The translations under genes were made by a program, and so were the position numbers. Positions 1 through 5,794 of a stretch of DNA of 5,794 nucleotides are shown here, one piece after another. The DNA comes from an uncultured Cellvibrio sp. (GTDB lineage Bacteria; Pseudomonadota; Gammaproteobacteria; Pseudomonadales; Cellvibrionaceae): NCBI GenBank assembly GCA_946886255.1, contig CAMPIG010000313.1, positions 1 through 5,794 on the forward strand. Reading direction: 5' to 3'. Every line of letters begins with the position of its first letter. Position 1 is the stretch's first letter. The notes below the pieces were generated by a model. It searched no databases. It worked only from the letters and a program-made list of their open reading frames with translations, and was not told the origin of the DNA.

Positions 1-1725
1 GTGCTGGCCGATAACGCGTTTGTGCAACGCGTCTTCCATACGTAGCAATTTCTCGCGCTCCCCTTCAAGCATCTTGGAGACCGGAATGCCCGTCCATTTG
101 GATACGACTTCAGCAATTTCTTCTTCCGTGACTTTGTTGCGCAGCAACTTCATCTCCATCATCTCGGCCTGGCTGGCCATGTCCAGCTGCTTTTCCAGTT
201 GCGGGATAATCCCGTACTGCAATTCCGACATGCGTGCAAGATCGCCAGCGCGCCGTGCAGACTCAAGATCCAGGCGCGCCTGTTCCAAATGACTTTTAAT
301 TTCGTGAGAACCTTGCAGGGCGGCCTTTTCAGTGCGCCAGATTTCCTCAAGATGCGCATATTCGCGCTCGTACTTCGCGATGTCCTGATCAATTTTTTCA
401 AGACGTTTTTTACTCGCTTCGTCTTCATCTTTTTTAACCGCTTCGCGTTCAATTTTCAATTGAATCAAGCGGCGTTCAAGGCGATCCAGCTCTTCCGGTT
501 TGGAGTCGATCTCCATACGAATACGGCTGGCCGCTTCATCAATTAGATCGATCGCTTTATCCGGTAATTGTCGATCAGTAATGTAACGCTGTGACAGCTT
601 GGCCGCAGCGATAATGGCGGAGTCGGTGATATCAACGCCATGATGAACTTCATAGCGTTCTTTCAAACCGCGCAAGATAGCAATAGTGTCCGACTCATTC
701 GGTTCATCCACCAACACTTTTTGGAAACGTCGTTCAAGTGCTGCATCTTTCTCAATAAATTTACGGTATTCATCCAGGGTGGTCGCGCCGACGCAATGCA
801 ATTCACCGCGCGCCAATGCCGGCTTGAGCATATTGCCCGCATCCATCGCGCCCTCCGCTTTACCGGCGCCCACCATGGTGTGCAATTCATCGATAAACAG
901 AATAACGCGCCCTTCCTGCTTGCTAAGTTCATTGATGACTGATTTGAGCCGCTCTTCAAATTCACCGCGGAATTTCGCGCCGGCCAACAGTCCACCCAAA
1001 TCCAGGGACAACAAACGTTTATTCTTCAAGCCTTCCGGCACTTCTCCATTAATAATACGTTGGGCCAAGCCTTCCACAATTGCGGTTTTACCCACGCCCG
1101 GCTCACCGATAAGGACGGGATTATTCTTGCTGCGGCGTTGCAATACTTGAATGGTGCGGCGAATTTCGTCATCACGCCCGATAACCGGATCCAGTTTTCC
1201 TGCCTCTGCCCGGGCGGTTAAATCTACCGTGTACTTTTCCAACGCCTGACGGTTACCTTCGGATTCCGGATCATCAACCGTTTCTCCGCCGCGCACCTTG
1301 GCAACAGCTTGTTCGAGCCGCTGTGCATTACCAAACTCCTTCAAGAGCTTACCAGCCTTGCTCTCACTATCATCCATAGCAGCCAGCAACACTGCTTCAC
1401 TGGAGATAAATTTATCACCCGCTTTTTGAGCCCGACGATCCGCCAGATTTAACAGGCGAATCATTTCCTGGGACATGTTGACGTCCCCGGTCGGATTTTT
1501 GATACGCGGTAATTGCTCCAAGGTTTTAAGCAAGGCATTACGCAGTCCTGCCACATCGAAACCCGCCTGACTAAGCAAGAGTCGAACGGTTCCCGCACCT
1601 TGTTGATCCAACATCGCCTGGAGCAAATGAAGCGGTTCCAACTGACTATGGTCACGTCCAACGGCCAGCGATTGCGCATCAGACAAAGCCGTTTGCAGCT
1701 GATTGGTCAAGCGGTCAATACGCAT
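1..1725 (-). CDS. clpB: ClpB disaggregase, 5' part (575 codons, truncated by window edge)
   Basis: ClpB is a cytoplasmic hexameric AAA+ chaperone that, with DnaK/DnaJ/GrpE, threads aggregated proteins through its pore and rescues them after heat stress. The frame is open from ATG to the window edge; I translated it throughout and saw no frameshift. Visible domains: N-terminal Clp repeat domain (about 1-145), first AAA+ module (about 160-400) and the coiled-coil M domain (about 405-525) that contacts DnaK. Key residues are Walker A GEPGVGKT (207-214, Lys213), Walker B with FIDE (277-280, Glu280), arginine fingers Arg332/Arg333 and pore loop KFRG (251-254), with Phe where E. coli has Tyr. The second AAA+ module lies outside the window; family length is about 860 residues. 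GAGG five bases before the ATG (1731-1734) and alignment with E. coli ClpB support this start. A sigma-32-like promoter lies just upstream. Identification is essentially certain. Confidence 0.98.
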   Translation of the reverse strand, partial: MRIDRLTNQLQTALSDAQSLAVGRDHSQLEPLHLLQAMLDQQGAGTVRLLLSQAGFDVAGLRNALLKTLEQLPRIKNPTGDVNMSQEMIRLLNLADRRAQKAGDKFISSEAVLLAAMDDSESKAGKLLKEFGNAQRLEQAVAKVRGGETVDDPESEGNRQALEKYTVDLTARAEAGKLDPVIGRDDEIRRTIQVLQRRSKNNPVLIGEPGVGKTAIVEGLAQRIINGEVPEGLKNKRLLSLDLGGLLAGAKFRGEFEERLKSVINELSKQEGRVILFIDELHTMVGAGKAEGAMDAGNMLKPALARGELHCVGATTLDEYRKFIEKDAALERRFQKVLVDEPNESDTIAILRGLKERYEVHHGVDITDSAIIAAAKLSQRYITDRQLPDKAIDLIDEAASRIRMEIDSKPEELDRLERRLIQLKIEREAVKKDEDEASKKRLEKIDQDIAKYEREYAHLEEIWRTEKAALQGSHEIKSHLEQARLDLESARRAGDLARMSELQYGIIPQLEKQLDMASQAEMMEMKLLRNKVTEEEIAEVVSKWTGIPVSKMLEGEREKLLRMEDALHKRVIGQH

Positions 1726-1767
1726 GATTACCTCGGAGACATTAAGTAAAAAGAAAGAATGACTTCA

Positions 1768-1795
1768 AAATGGGGACGCAGCCGATGAAATCAAG
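1768..1795 (-). promoter_or_regulatory. Sigma-32 (RpoH) type heat-shock promoter of clpB
   Basis: Read on the minus strand, CTTGATT (1789-1795) is followed after 13 bases by CCCCATTT (1768-1775). This closely matches the RpoH consensus (CTTGAAA, 12-15 bases, CCCCATnT) and resembles the E. coli groE promoter. Transcription should start near 1761, giving a leader of about 36 bases that ends in the clpB ribosome-binding site. clpB is a classic sigma-32 regulon member, so position and gene agree. I saw no competing sigma-70 promoter in the gap, and no terminator that would isolate clpB from the upstream rluD-pgeF transcript. Confidence 0.85.
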
Positions 1796-1872
1796 CAGGG
1801 GTATCATGAATGGCGGCAGTTGCAGCGTCTTTGCGACACATCAAATAGATAGCAATGAGCAATAAAACGGGA

Positions 1873-2640
1873 CTAGCGATCAGTTAACCAAATCAGGCTG
1901 GCCATGCGACCTGTCGTTTTTTCACGGCGGTAGGAGTAAAAACGGTCGCTATCGGCATAGGTGCAAAATTCACCACCATAGATAGCTTTCACTCCCAGCG
2001 CTTTCAGTTCGGCGCGAGCCAATGCATAGATATCCGCATGAAAATGTAACGGGCGCTGACCGGGCTCGAAAGCTTCAGCAATGTCATCGCTGTGTTGGGG
2101 ATTGCGGGCCATCTTGAAGAAAGCTTCGAGTACTTCAATACCCACTTCAAAATGCGGCTGGGAAATGGCCGGACCTAAATAGGCGAGCAGGTGCGAGTCT
2201 GGGCCGGAGAATTTTTGTAGGGTGCGCGCGATGATGCCTTTGGCAAGGCTGCGCCATCCGGCATGAATAGCAGCGGCCTGAGTGCCCTCCCGGTCACACA
2301 CCAGAATTGGCAGGCAGTCGGCGGTCATGACTACGCAGGCCAACCCGGGCTCTGTGGTGTAACAGGCATCGGCAGTTTTAACCTGACCATCCGCTTTGGC
2401 CATTGCCACCTTCACACCGTGAACCTGCTCCAGCCATTGGGGTGTTTTGTTTAATCCAAGGGACTCACATAGGCGTTGACGATTCGCAACTACCATCGTC
2501 GAGTCATCGCCCACATGAAGCGCCAAGTTATTGGTAGCAAAAGGCGGGCGACTGATACCGCCCTGGCGCGTGGTGATACAAGCACGCACGGTTGGCGGCA
2601 AAGGCCAGTCCAGCGACACAGTGCTTTTGCCGGGCATCAT
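1873..2640 (-). CDS. pgeF: PgeF/YfiH-family peptidoglycan editing factor (purine nucleoside/multicopper-oxidase-like fold)
   Basis: The 255-residue length is normal for this family, formerly annotated as laccase-domain or polyphenol oxidase YfiH. In E. coli, PgeF stops L-Ser replacing L-Ala in the peptidoglycan stem by acting on misassembled UDP-MurNAc-L-Ser; related proteins also show purine nucleoside phosphorylase or adenosine deaminase activity. The conserved zinc/catalytic triad is present: His74 in QVHG, Cys109 in TADCLP and His126 in HAGW. Other family blocks are TRQGGIS (24-30), NLALHVGDD (38-46), YLGPAIS (154-160) and the C-terminal FYSYRRE...GRMASLIW. There is no signal peptide, so it is cytoplasmic. 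Two consecutive ATGs open the gene; the first lies seven bases from an AAGG and is preferred. It follows rluD by 9 bp in one operon. The family call is firm; the exact substrate here is inferred from E. coli. Confidence 0.95.
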   Translation of the reverse strand: MMPGKSTVSLDWPLPPTVRACITTRQGGISRPPFATNNLALHVGDDSTMVVANRQRLCESLGLNKTPQWLEQVHGVKVAMAKADGQVKTADACYTTEPGLACVVMTADCLPILVCDREGTQAAAIHAGWRSLAKGIIARTLQKFSGPDSHLLAYLGPAISQPHFEVGIEVLEAFFKMARNPQHSDDIAEAFEPGQRPLHFHADIYALARAELKALGVKAIYGGEFCTYADSDRFYSYRREKTTGRMASLIWLTDR

Positions 2641-2647
2641 TAGTCTG

Positions 2648-2651
2648 CCTT
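2648..2651 (-). promoter_or_regulatory. pgeF ribosome-binding site overlapping the rluD stop codon
   Basis: On the minus strand the rluD stop TAA (2650-2652) runs directly into GG, forming AAGG seven bases before the first pgeF ATG. A ribosome terminating on rluD would sit on the pgeF initiation region, so the two genes are probably translationally coupled. The site also favours the first of the two adjacent pgeF ATGs. Confidence 0.7.
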
Positions 2652-3612
2652 AATTTTCATTGCTATAGCCACTTTTAAGTGCGCCCAGTAACTGCTGGAA
2701 ATCCTCCGGCAATGGACTGGACCACTCGCAATACTCGCCAGTGTCCGGGTGCTCTAACCCGAGAGTCGCCGCGTGCAATGCCTGACGGGGGAAATGCTTA
2801 AGCACACTGATCAGGTGATCATCCGCACCTTTGGGAATTTTGAACCGCCGGCCATAGGTGGCATCACCGACCAGCGGGAACTGTATGTGCGCCATATGTA
2901 CCCGAATCTGGTGGGTACGGCCAGTTTCAAGACGAACCCGAATATGGGTGTGGTGAGGAAAACGCGTCAATACCCGGTAGTGAGTAACTGCTCGCTTACC
3001 GCCGTGACTCAATACCGCCATCAGTTTGCGTTGCGTGGGATGACGCCCTATAGGCGCATCTACGGTGCCGCCGCCGGTCATCGCACCGACGGCAACCGCT
3101 TCGTATTCTCGGCTGACGGTTCGATCTGCCAGTTGCTCAACAAGATCCGCATGCGCTTGCAGGGTCTTGGCGACGACCATGAGGCCGGTGGTTTCTTTAT
3201 CAAGCCGATGAACAATCCCGGCACGCGGCACATTAATAAGGTCAGGGCAATGATTCAGCAGCGCATTCAGCAGAGTGCCTGTTTGATTACCGGCTGCTGG
3301 ATGTACCACCAACCCGGCTGGCTTGTTAATCACCATCATGTGATCGTCTTCGTAAACAATGTCGAGGTCGATAGCCTCAGGCTCCCAAGTGCCCTGGGCT
3401 TCCAACTCGGCCCGCAACACTAGATGCTCGCCGCCAATCAGTTTGTCCTTGGGCTTGGCAACTCGCCCATCCAGCGTCAAGTGACCATCACGAATCCAGG
3501 TCTGCAGACGCGAACGGGAGAAGTCGGGGAACAACTCCGAGGCCACCTGGTCGAATCGCATGCCGCCCATACTGAGCGGTACCTGGGCGCTATGTTCAAG
3601 CACTTCTTTCAT
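2650..3612 (-). CDS. rluD: 23S rRNA pseudouridine synthase RluD (positions 1911/1915/1917)
   Basis: RluD converts three uridines in helix 69 of 23S rRNA to pseudouridine late in 50S assembly; helix 69 contacts the 30S subunit and release factors. The 320-residue protein has an N-terminal S4 RNA-binding domain (about 18-80) and a RluA-type catalytic domain (about 85-300). Catalytic Asp138 sits in the hallmark HRLDKETTGLMVVAK. Other family blocks are INKPAGLVVHPAAGN (95-109), SREYEAVAVG (167-176), ETGRTHQIRVHMAHI (229-243) and LVGDATYGRR (247-256). The frame stays open 77 more codons to a start inside bamD, but that stretch has no family similarity I recognise. The chosen ATG gives 19 residues up to the conserved (R)FDQ, as in E. 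coli RluD. Its AGAGG (3625-3629) is 12 bases away, longer than ideal. RluA and RluC are alternatives, but sequence blocks and the pgeF-clpB neighbourhood point to RluD. Confidence 0.96.
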   Translation of the reverse strand: MKEVLEHSAQVPLSMGGMRFDQVASELFPDFSRSRLQTWIRDGHLTLDGRVAKPKDKLIGGEHLVLRAELEAQGTWEPEAIDLDIVYEDDHMMVINKPAGLVVHPAAGNQTGTLLNALLNHCPDLINVPRAGIVHRLDKETTGLMVVAKTLQAHADLVEQLADRTVSREYEAVAVGAMTGGGTVDAPIGRHPTQRKLMAVLSHGGKRAVTHYRVLTRFPHHTHIRVRLETGRTHQIRVHMAHIQFPLVGDATYGRRFKIPKGADDHLISVLKHFPRQALHAATLGLEHPDTGEYCEWSSPLPEDFQQLLGALKSGYSNEN

Positions 3613-3683
3613 TGCGTAGCAAAACCTCTGACTCAAAAAAGTCGCCCAGCTTACACCATGAGCGATCCAAAAGCTGGAGCCGG

Positions 3684-3711
3684 AATAAAAACCATCGCCG
3701 GGTATCGGCAA
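3684..3711 (-). promoter_or_regulatory. Candidate sigma-70 promoter for the rluD-pgeF operon
   Basis: On the minus strand TTGCCG (3706-3711; four of six consensus bases) is followed after 16 bases by TTTATT (3684-3689; four of six). Predicted transcription starts near 3677, leaving a leader of about 65 bases. The -35 element lies wholly inside the left copy of the 12-bp direct repeat. The match is modest, so this is a candidate chosen partly for its position. Confidence 0.4.
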
Positions 3712-3712
3712 G
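3701..3712 (+). repeat. 12-bp direct repeat GGTATCGGCAAG, left copy
   Basis: This is an exact copy of the sequence at 3744-3755, in the same orientation and 43 bp away, about four helical turns. It covers the candidate rluD -35 element. Identity stops at both flanks, so the repeat is exactly 12 bp. It is not palindromic. An operator for one regulator binding the same DNA face twice is an inference; no protein is known from the sequence. Confidence 0.9.
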
Positions 3713-3741
3713 GCAGGCAGCACAGAACAGTGATTGCCACT

Positions 3742-3769
3742 TTGGTATCGGCAAGCTCTGTGTTTAAAT
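3742..3769 (+). promoter_or_regulatory. Candidate sigma-70 promoter for bamD
   Basis: TTGGTA (3742-3747; four of six consensus bases) is followed after 16 bases by TTAAAT (3764-3769; four of six). A TG one base upstream of the -10 (3761-3762) gives an extended -10. Transcription would start near 3776, with a leader of about 53 bases. The -35 overlaps the right copy of the 12-bp repeat. This is the best sigma-70-like site I see in the region on this strand, but it remains a pattern match. Confidence 0.45.
3744..3755 (+). repeat. 12-bp direct repeat GGTATCGGCAAG, right copy
   Basis: This copy is identical to the one at 3701-3712. It overlaps the last four bases of the candidate bamD -35 and extends into the spacer, where a bound protein could block or help RNA polymerase. 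A third full copy was not noticed elsewhere in the window. Confidence 0.9.
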
Positions 3770-3828
3770 ACCCGCCGCCAGCCTAACTGCGGCATTTTTC
3801 CTGAAACGAGATGCGAGTTTAAACCACT

Positions 3829-4734
3829 ATGCGTGTTATGCACTTCCTGCTACTCAGCGCCCTGATCCTGCTGACAGCCTGCTCCAGCACCCCGAAAGAG
3901 CCCGAGTACACCACGGAGGCAGACCTCTATAGCGCAGCGACAACTCAGTTGAACCGCAGCCAGTGGGAAACCGCTATTAAAAACCTGCAGACGCTGGAAG
4001 AAAACTTCCCCTTCGGAACCTACGCCGAGCAAGCGCAATTGGAGCTGATCTACGCCTACTATATGTCCAACGATCCGGATGCGGCCATTGCCACGGCCAA
4101 CCGGTTTATCCGCTTGCACCCACAGCACCGCAACGTCGATTATGCCTATTACATGATGGGACTGAGCTCCTTCACCAAAGACAAGGGCATGTTTGAGCGG
4201 GTTCTTCCAACAGACCTGACGATGCGCGACCCTGGTGCTGCGCGGGAATCTCTGGCTAACTTCTCCCAGTTGCTCAACCGTTACCCTGACAGTGCTTATG
4301 CTGCGGATGCGAAAAAGCGGATGCTTTATTTGCGCAACCTGCTGGCCCGCTATGAAATTCATGTGGCCAACTATTATTTCAAACGTGGTGCCTACCTGGC
4401 CGCCACTGCTCGCGGTCGCTATGTGTTAGAGAATTATCCCCGGACTCCGGCTACACCTGATGCGCTGGCCGTGATGGTTCAGGGCTATAAAGAGTTAAAG
4501 ATGGACGATGCCGCTGAACAAATGCTCGCCATCCTGCGCACCAACTACCCAAACCACCCCGTGCTCGACAGCAACGGCCAGTTTAACGATCGGTTTCGGT
4601 ATGGCAGCGACGAACGCTCCTGGGTTAGCCGTCTCACCTTCGGCTTGTTTGATAAACGCGATCCTCCAGGCTTTGATACACGGGAACTGTACAATCCCGA
4701 ATATCAAAAACCAGCGCGACCTGATCGCAGCTGA
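3829..4734 (+). CDS. bamD: BamD, outer-membrane assembly lipoprotein
   Basis: BamD is the essential lipoprotein of the BAM complex; at the periplasmic face of the outer membrane it binds BamA and helps fold and insert beta-barrel proteins. The N-terminus is a lipoprotein signal: short charged start with Arg2, hydrophobic run (6-15) and lipobox LTAC with Cys18 as the lipidated first mature residue. Ser19-Ser20 after it agree with outer-membrane sorting. The rest is helical with about five TPR-like repeats (roughly 30-63, 67-100, 104-152, 168-204, 211-244). At 301 residues it is longer than E. coli BamD (245); the extra part is a C-terminal tail from about 248, rich in Arg, Asp and Pro, as in longer pseudomonad homologues. 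The first ATG is chosen because starting at Met4 would remove Arg2; Shine-Dalgarno sequence is weak for both. Tandem stops TGA-TAG end the gene. It is divergent from rluD. Confidence 0.96.
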   Translation: MRVMHFLLLSALILLTACSSTPKEPEYTTEADLYSAATTQLNRSQWETAIKNLQTLEENFPFGTYAEQAQLELIYAYYMSNDPDAAIATANRFIRLHPQHRNVDYAYYMMGLSSFTKDKGMFERVLPTDLTMRDPGAARESLANFSQLLNRYPDSAYAADAKKRMLYLRNLLARYEIHVANYYFKRGAYLAATARGRYVLENYPRTPATPDALAVMVQGYKELKMDDAAEQMLAILRTNYPNHPVLDSNGQFNDRFRYGSDERSWVSRLTFGLFDKRDPPGFDTRELYNPEYQKPARPDRS

Positions 4735-4737
4735 TAG

Positions 4738-4767
4738 AAAAAATCCGGGCAAGCCCCGGATTTTTTT
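4738..4767. terminator. Bidirectional intrinsic terminator between bamD and nadE
   Basis: TCCGGG (4744-4749) and CCCGGA (4755-4760) form a six-pair GC-rich stem around a five-base loop. Six A residues on the left and seven T residues on the right extend the pairing and provide a U tract whichever strand is transcribed. It starts three bases after the bamD stop codon and lies 18 bases beyond the nadE stop, so it serves both convergent genes. Confidence 0.93.
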
Positions 4768-4785
4768 CGTCCATAAAGTCTCTCT

Positions 4786-5794
4786 CTATTCTCCCGGCTT
4801 CCAGCCAGAGGTAATGGGATAACGACGGTCGCGCCCGAAACCTCGCTGTGAGATACGAACACCAATAGGTGCCTGGCGACGCTTGTATTCATTGATATCA
4901 ACCAGGCGCACCACCCGCTCAACCGTAGTTCGGTCAAATCCGCGACTGATGATAGCTTCAGCACTGTAGTCCTGCTCTACATACAACGCCAAAATCTGAT
5001 CGAGTATCTCATAGGGCGGAAGGCTGTCCTCATCCTTCTGGTCGGGCGCCAGCTCGGCCGATGGTGGACGACTAATAACGGTCGGCGGAATGACTTCGCC
5101 GACCGTATTACGGTAACGCGCCAATTCAAACACCAGCGTTTTGGGTACATCTTTCAAGGCATCAAAACCACCCGCCATATCGCCGTACAAAGTCGAGTAC
5201 CCCACAGCCATCTCACTTTTGTTCCCAGTCGTGAGGACCAGATAACCTTTTTTATTGGAGATGGCCATTAACAACACCCCTCGACAGCGAGCCTGAAGGT
5301 TTTCTTCAGTGGTATCGCGGGAGGTGGCAGCGAACTCATCGCTCAAGGCAGCCATAAAGGCTTCATACATCTGCTCGATACTGATGGAGCTATAACGCAC
5401 GCCCAGCCGGCGCGCCTGTTCCGCAGCATCATTTTTGCTGAGGTCGGATGTATAGCGAAATGGCATCATCACGGCTTCGACCCGCTCAGCACCCAAGGCA
5501 TCGACCGCAACAGCGAGTGTTAGCGCCGAATCAATCCCACCGGACAATCCCAGCACCACACCCTTGAAGCGATTTTTATTCACATAATCGCGCATGCCCA
5601 ACACCAGTGCCTGATACACCGAGGCCAATGGATTCAATAAGGGGCTCAGGGTTTGCTGCGGTATCGATGTAGTGGTATCGATCACATCCAGGCTTAGTGC
5701 AAACAGGTTTTCCTCAAAATTCGGCGCGCGGAAACAGGCTTGGCCTTGCGCATCCACGGCCACAGAGCCACCATCAAACACAAGTTCATCCTGA
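4786..5794 (-). CDS. nadE: Glutamine-dependent NAD+ synthetase, C-terminal part (335 codons, start outside window)
   Basis: NadE catalyses the last step of NAD biosynthesis: nicotinate adenine dinucleotide is adenylated by ATP and amidated to NAD+. The visible 335 residues begin in the end of an N-terminal nitrilase-type glutaminase domain (DELVFDGGSVAVDAQGQ), then form the complete synthetase domain. The ATP-pyrophosphatase loop SGGIDS is at visible residues 84-89, followed by MPFRYTSDLS (110-119), ENLQARCRG (164-172), TTGNKSEMAVGYSTLYGDMAGG (188-209), PPSAELAPDQKDEDSLPPYE (243-262) and the C-terminal KRRQAPIGVRIS. The full protein should be about 540 residues. A GTG at 5779-5781 could be mistaken for a start, but the frame continues upstream in conserved nitrilase sequence, so this is a truncated view. 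The glutaminase remnant separates it from the short ammonia-dependent NadE of E. coli. It converges on bamD with a shared terminator. Confidence 0.96.
   Translation of the reverse strand, partial: QDELVFDGGSVAVDAQGQACFRAPNFEENLFALSLDVIDTTTSIPQQTLSPLLNPLASVYQALVLGMRDYVNKNRFKGVVLGLSGGIDSALTLAVAVDALGAERVEAVMMPFRYTSDLSKNDAAEQARRLGVRYSSISIEQMYEAFMAALSDEFAATSRDTTEENLQARCRGVLLMAISNKKGYLVLTTGNKSEMAVGYSTLYGDMAGGFDALKDVPKTLVFELARYRNTVGEVIPPTVISRPPSAELAPDQKDEDSLPPYEILDQILALYVEQDYSAEAIISRGFDRTTVERVVRLVDINEYKRRQAPIGVRISQRGFGRDRRYPITSGWKPGE

Noticed and set aside
686..1150. 154-codon plus-strand open frame inside clpB
   Set aside because: It is antisense to the first AAA+ module, Ser/Arg-rich and without domains.
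1807..1866. 19-codon plus-strand ORF (MNGGSCSVFATHQ...) in the pgeF-clpB gap
   Set aside because: It has no ribosome-binding site or promoter, it is too short to judge, and its composition is unremarkable.
1796..1872. Possible terminator after pgeF
   Set aside because: Only three-pair stems such as GTC-GCAAA-GAC with no following T run are present, so no intrinsic terminator is supported.
1941..1952. Possible third copy of the GGTATCGGCAAG repeat (gctatcggcata)
   Set aside because: It differs from the 12-mer at several positions and lies within pgeF coding sequence; chance resemblance.
2773..3423. 216-codon plus-strand open frame inside rluD
   Set aside because: It lies wholly antisense to a firmly identified gene, and its translation lacks recognisable domains. 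Codon bias of the real gene explains the absence of stops.
3424..3786. 120-codon plus-strand open frame following the previous one
   Set aside because: It is antisense to the rluD 5' end and its control region, with no motif and no ribosome-binding site that I can defend.
3613..3843. 77-codon N-terminal extension of rluD reaching into bamD
   Set aside because: The frame is open but codes for Cys/Trp-rich sequence with no family resemblance, would overlap the bamD start antisense, and covers both promoters and the repeats. The ATG at 3612 aligns with E. coli RluD.
3850..4362. 170-codon minus-strand open frame inside bamD
   Set aside because: It is antisense to the TPR region of bamD, with no recognisable domain; it is a shadow of bamD codon use.
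5779..5781. GTG as the start codon of a short NadE
   Set aside because: Upstream codons continue in frame with Gln-Asp-Glu-Leu, part of the conserved end of the nitrilase domain, so the gene extends beyond the window.

Overview
The window is an ordinary stretch of core chromosome from a gammaproteobacterium of moderate GC content. Its proteins resemble the Pseudomonadales/Cellvibrionales side of the class: ClpB reads like pseudomonad ClpB as I recall it, and NadE is the long glutamine-dependent type. A Cellvibrio-like organism is my best guess, from protein resemblance and gene order recalled from memory, not from a search. I see no mobile element, CRISPR array, tRNA, rRNA or foreign-looking segment, and no convincing undescribed system.

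Layout, left to right: the 5' two thirds of clpB (minus, running off the left edge); a 147-bp gap with a strong heat-shock (sigma-32 type) promoter for clpB; pgeF (minus); rluD (minus, ending 9 bp before pgeF starts); a 216-bp divergent control region; bamD (plus); a bidirectional terminator; and the 3' part of nadE (minus, running off the right edge). The order bamD <-> rluD-pgeF-clpB also occurs in E. coli, so this is an old conserved block. nadE as the convergent neighbour of bamD differs from E. coli.

rluD and pgeF form a tight operon: the pgeF ribosome-binding site overlaps the rluD stop codon. No terminator is visible between pgeF and clpB, so clpB probably gets readthrough transcription plus its own heat-inducible start. 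The genes cover ribosome maturation (RluD), cell-wall precursor fidelity (PgeF), protein disaggregation (ClpB), outer-membrane assembly (BamD) and NAD synthesis (NadE). They share housekeeping roles rather than one pathway.

The least explained signal is an exact 12-bp direct repeat, 43 bp apart, in the rluD/bamD divergent region. Each copy overlaps the candidate -35 element of one of the two promoters, which suggests a shared operator. Smaller oddities are a 30-codon hydrophobic frame without an ATG in the pgeF-clpB gap, a start-stop mini-ORF just ahead of bamD, and loss of the internal GTG start codon used for the short ClpB form in E. coli. Every stretch without a gene is shorter than 300 bp.
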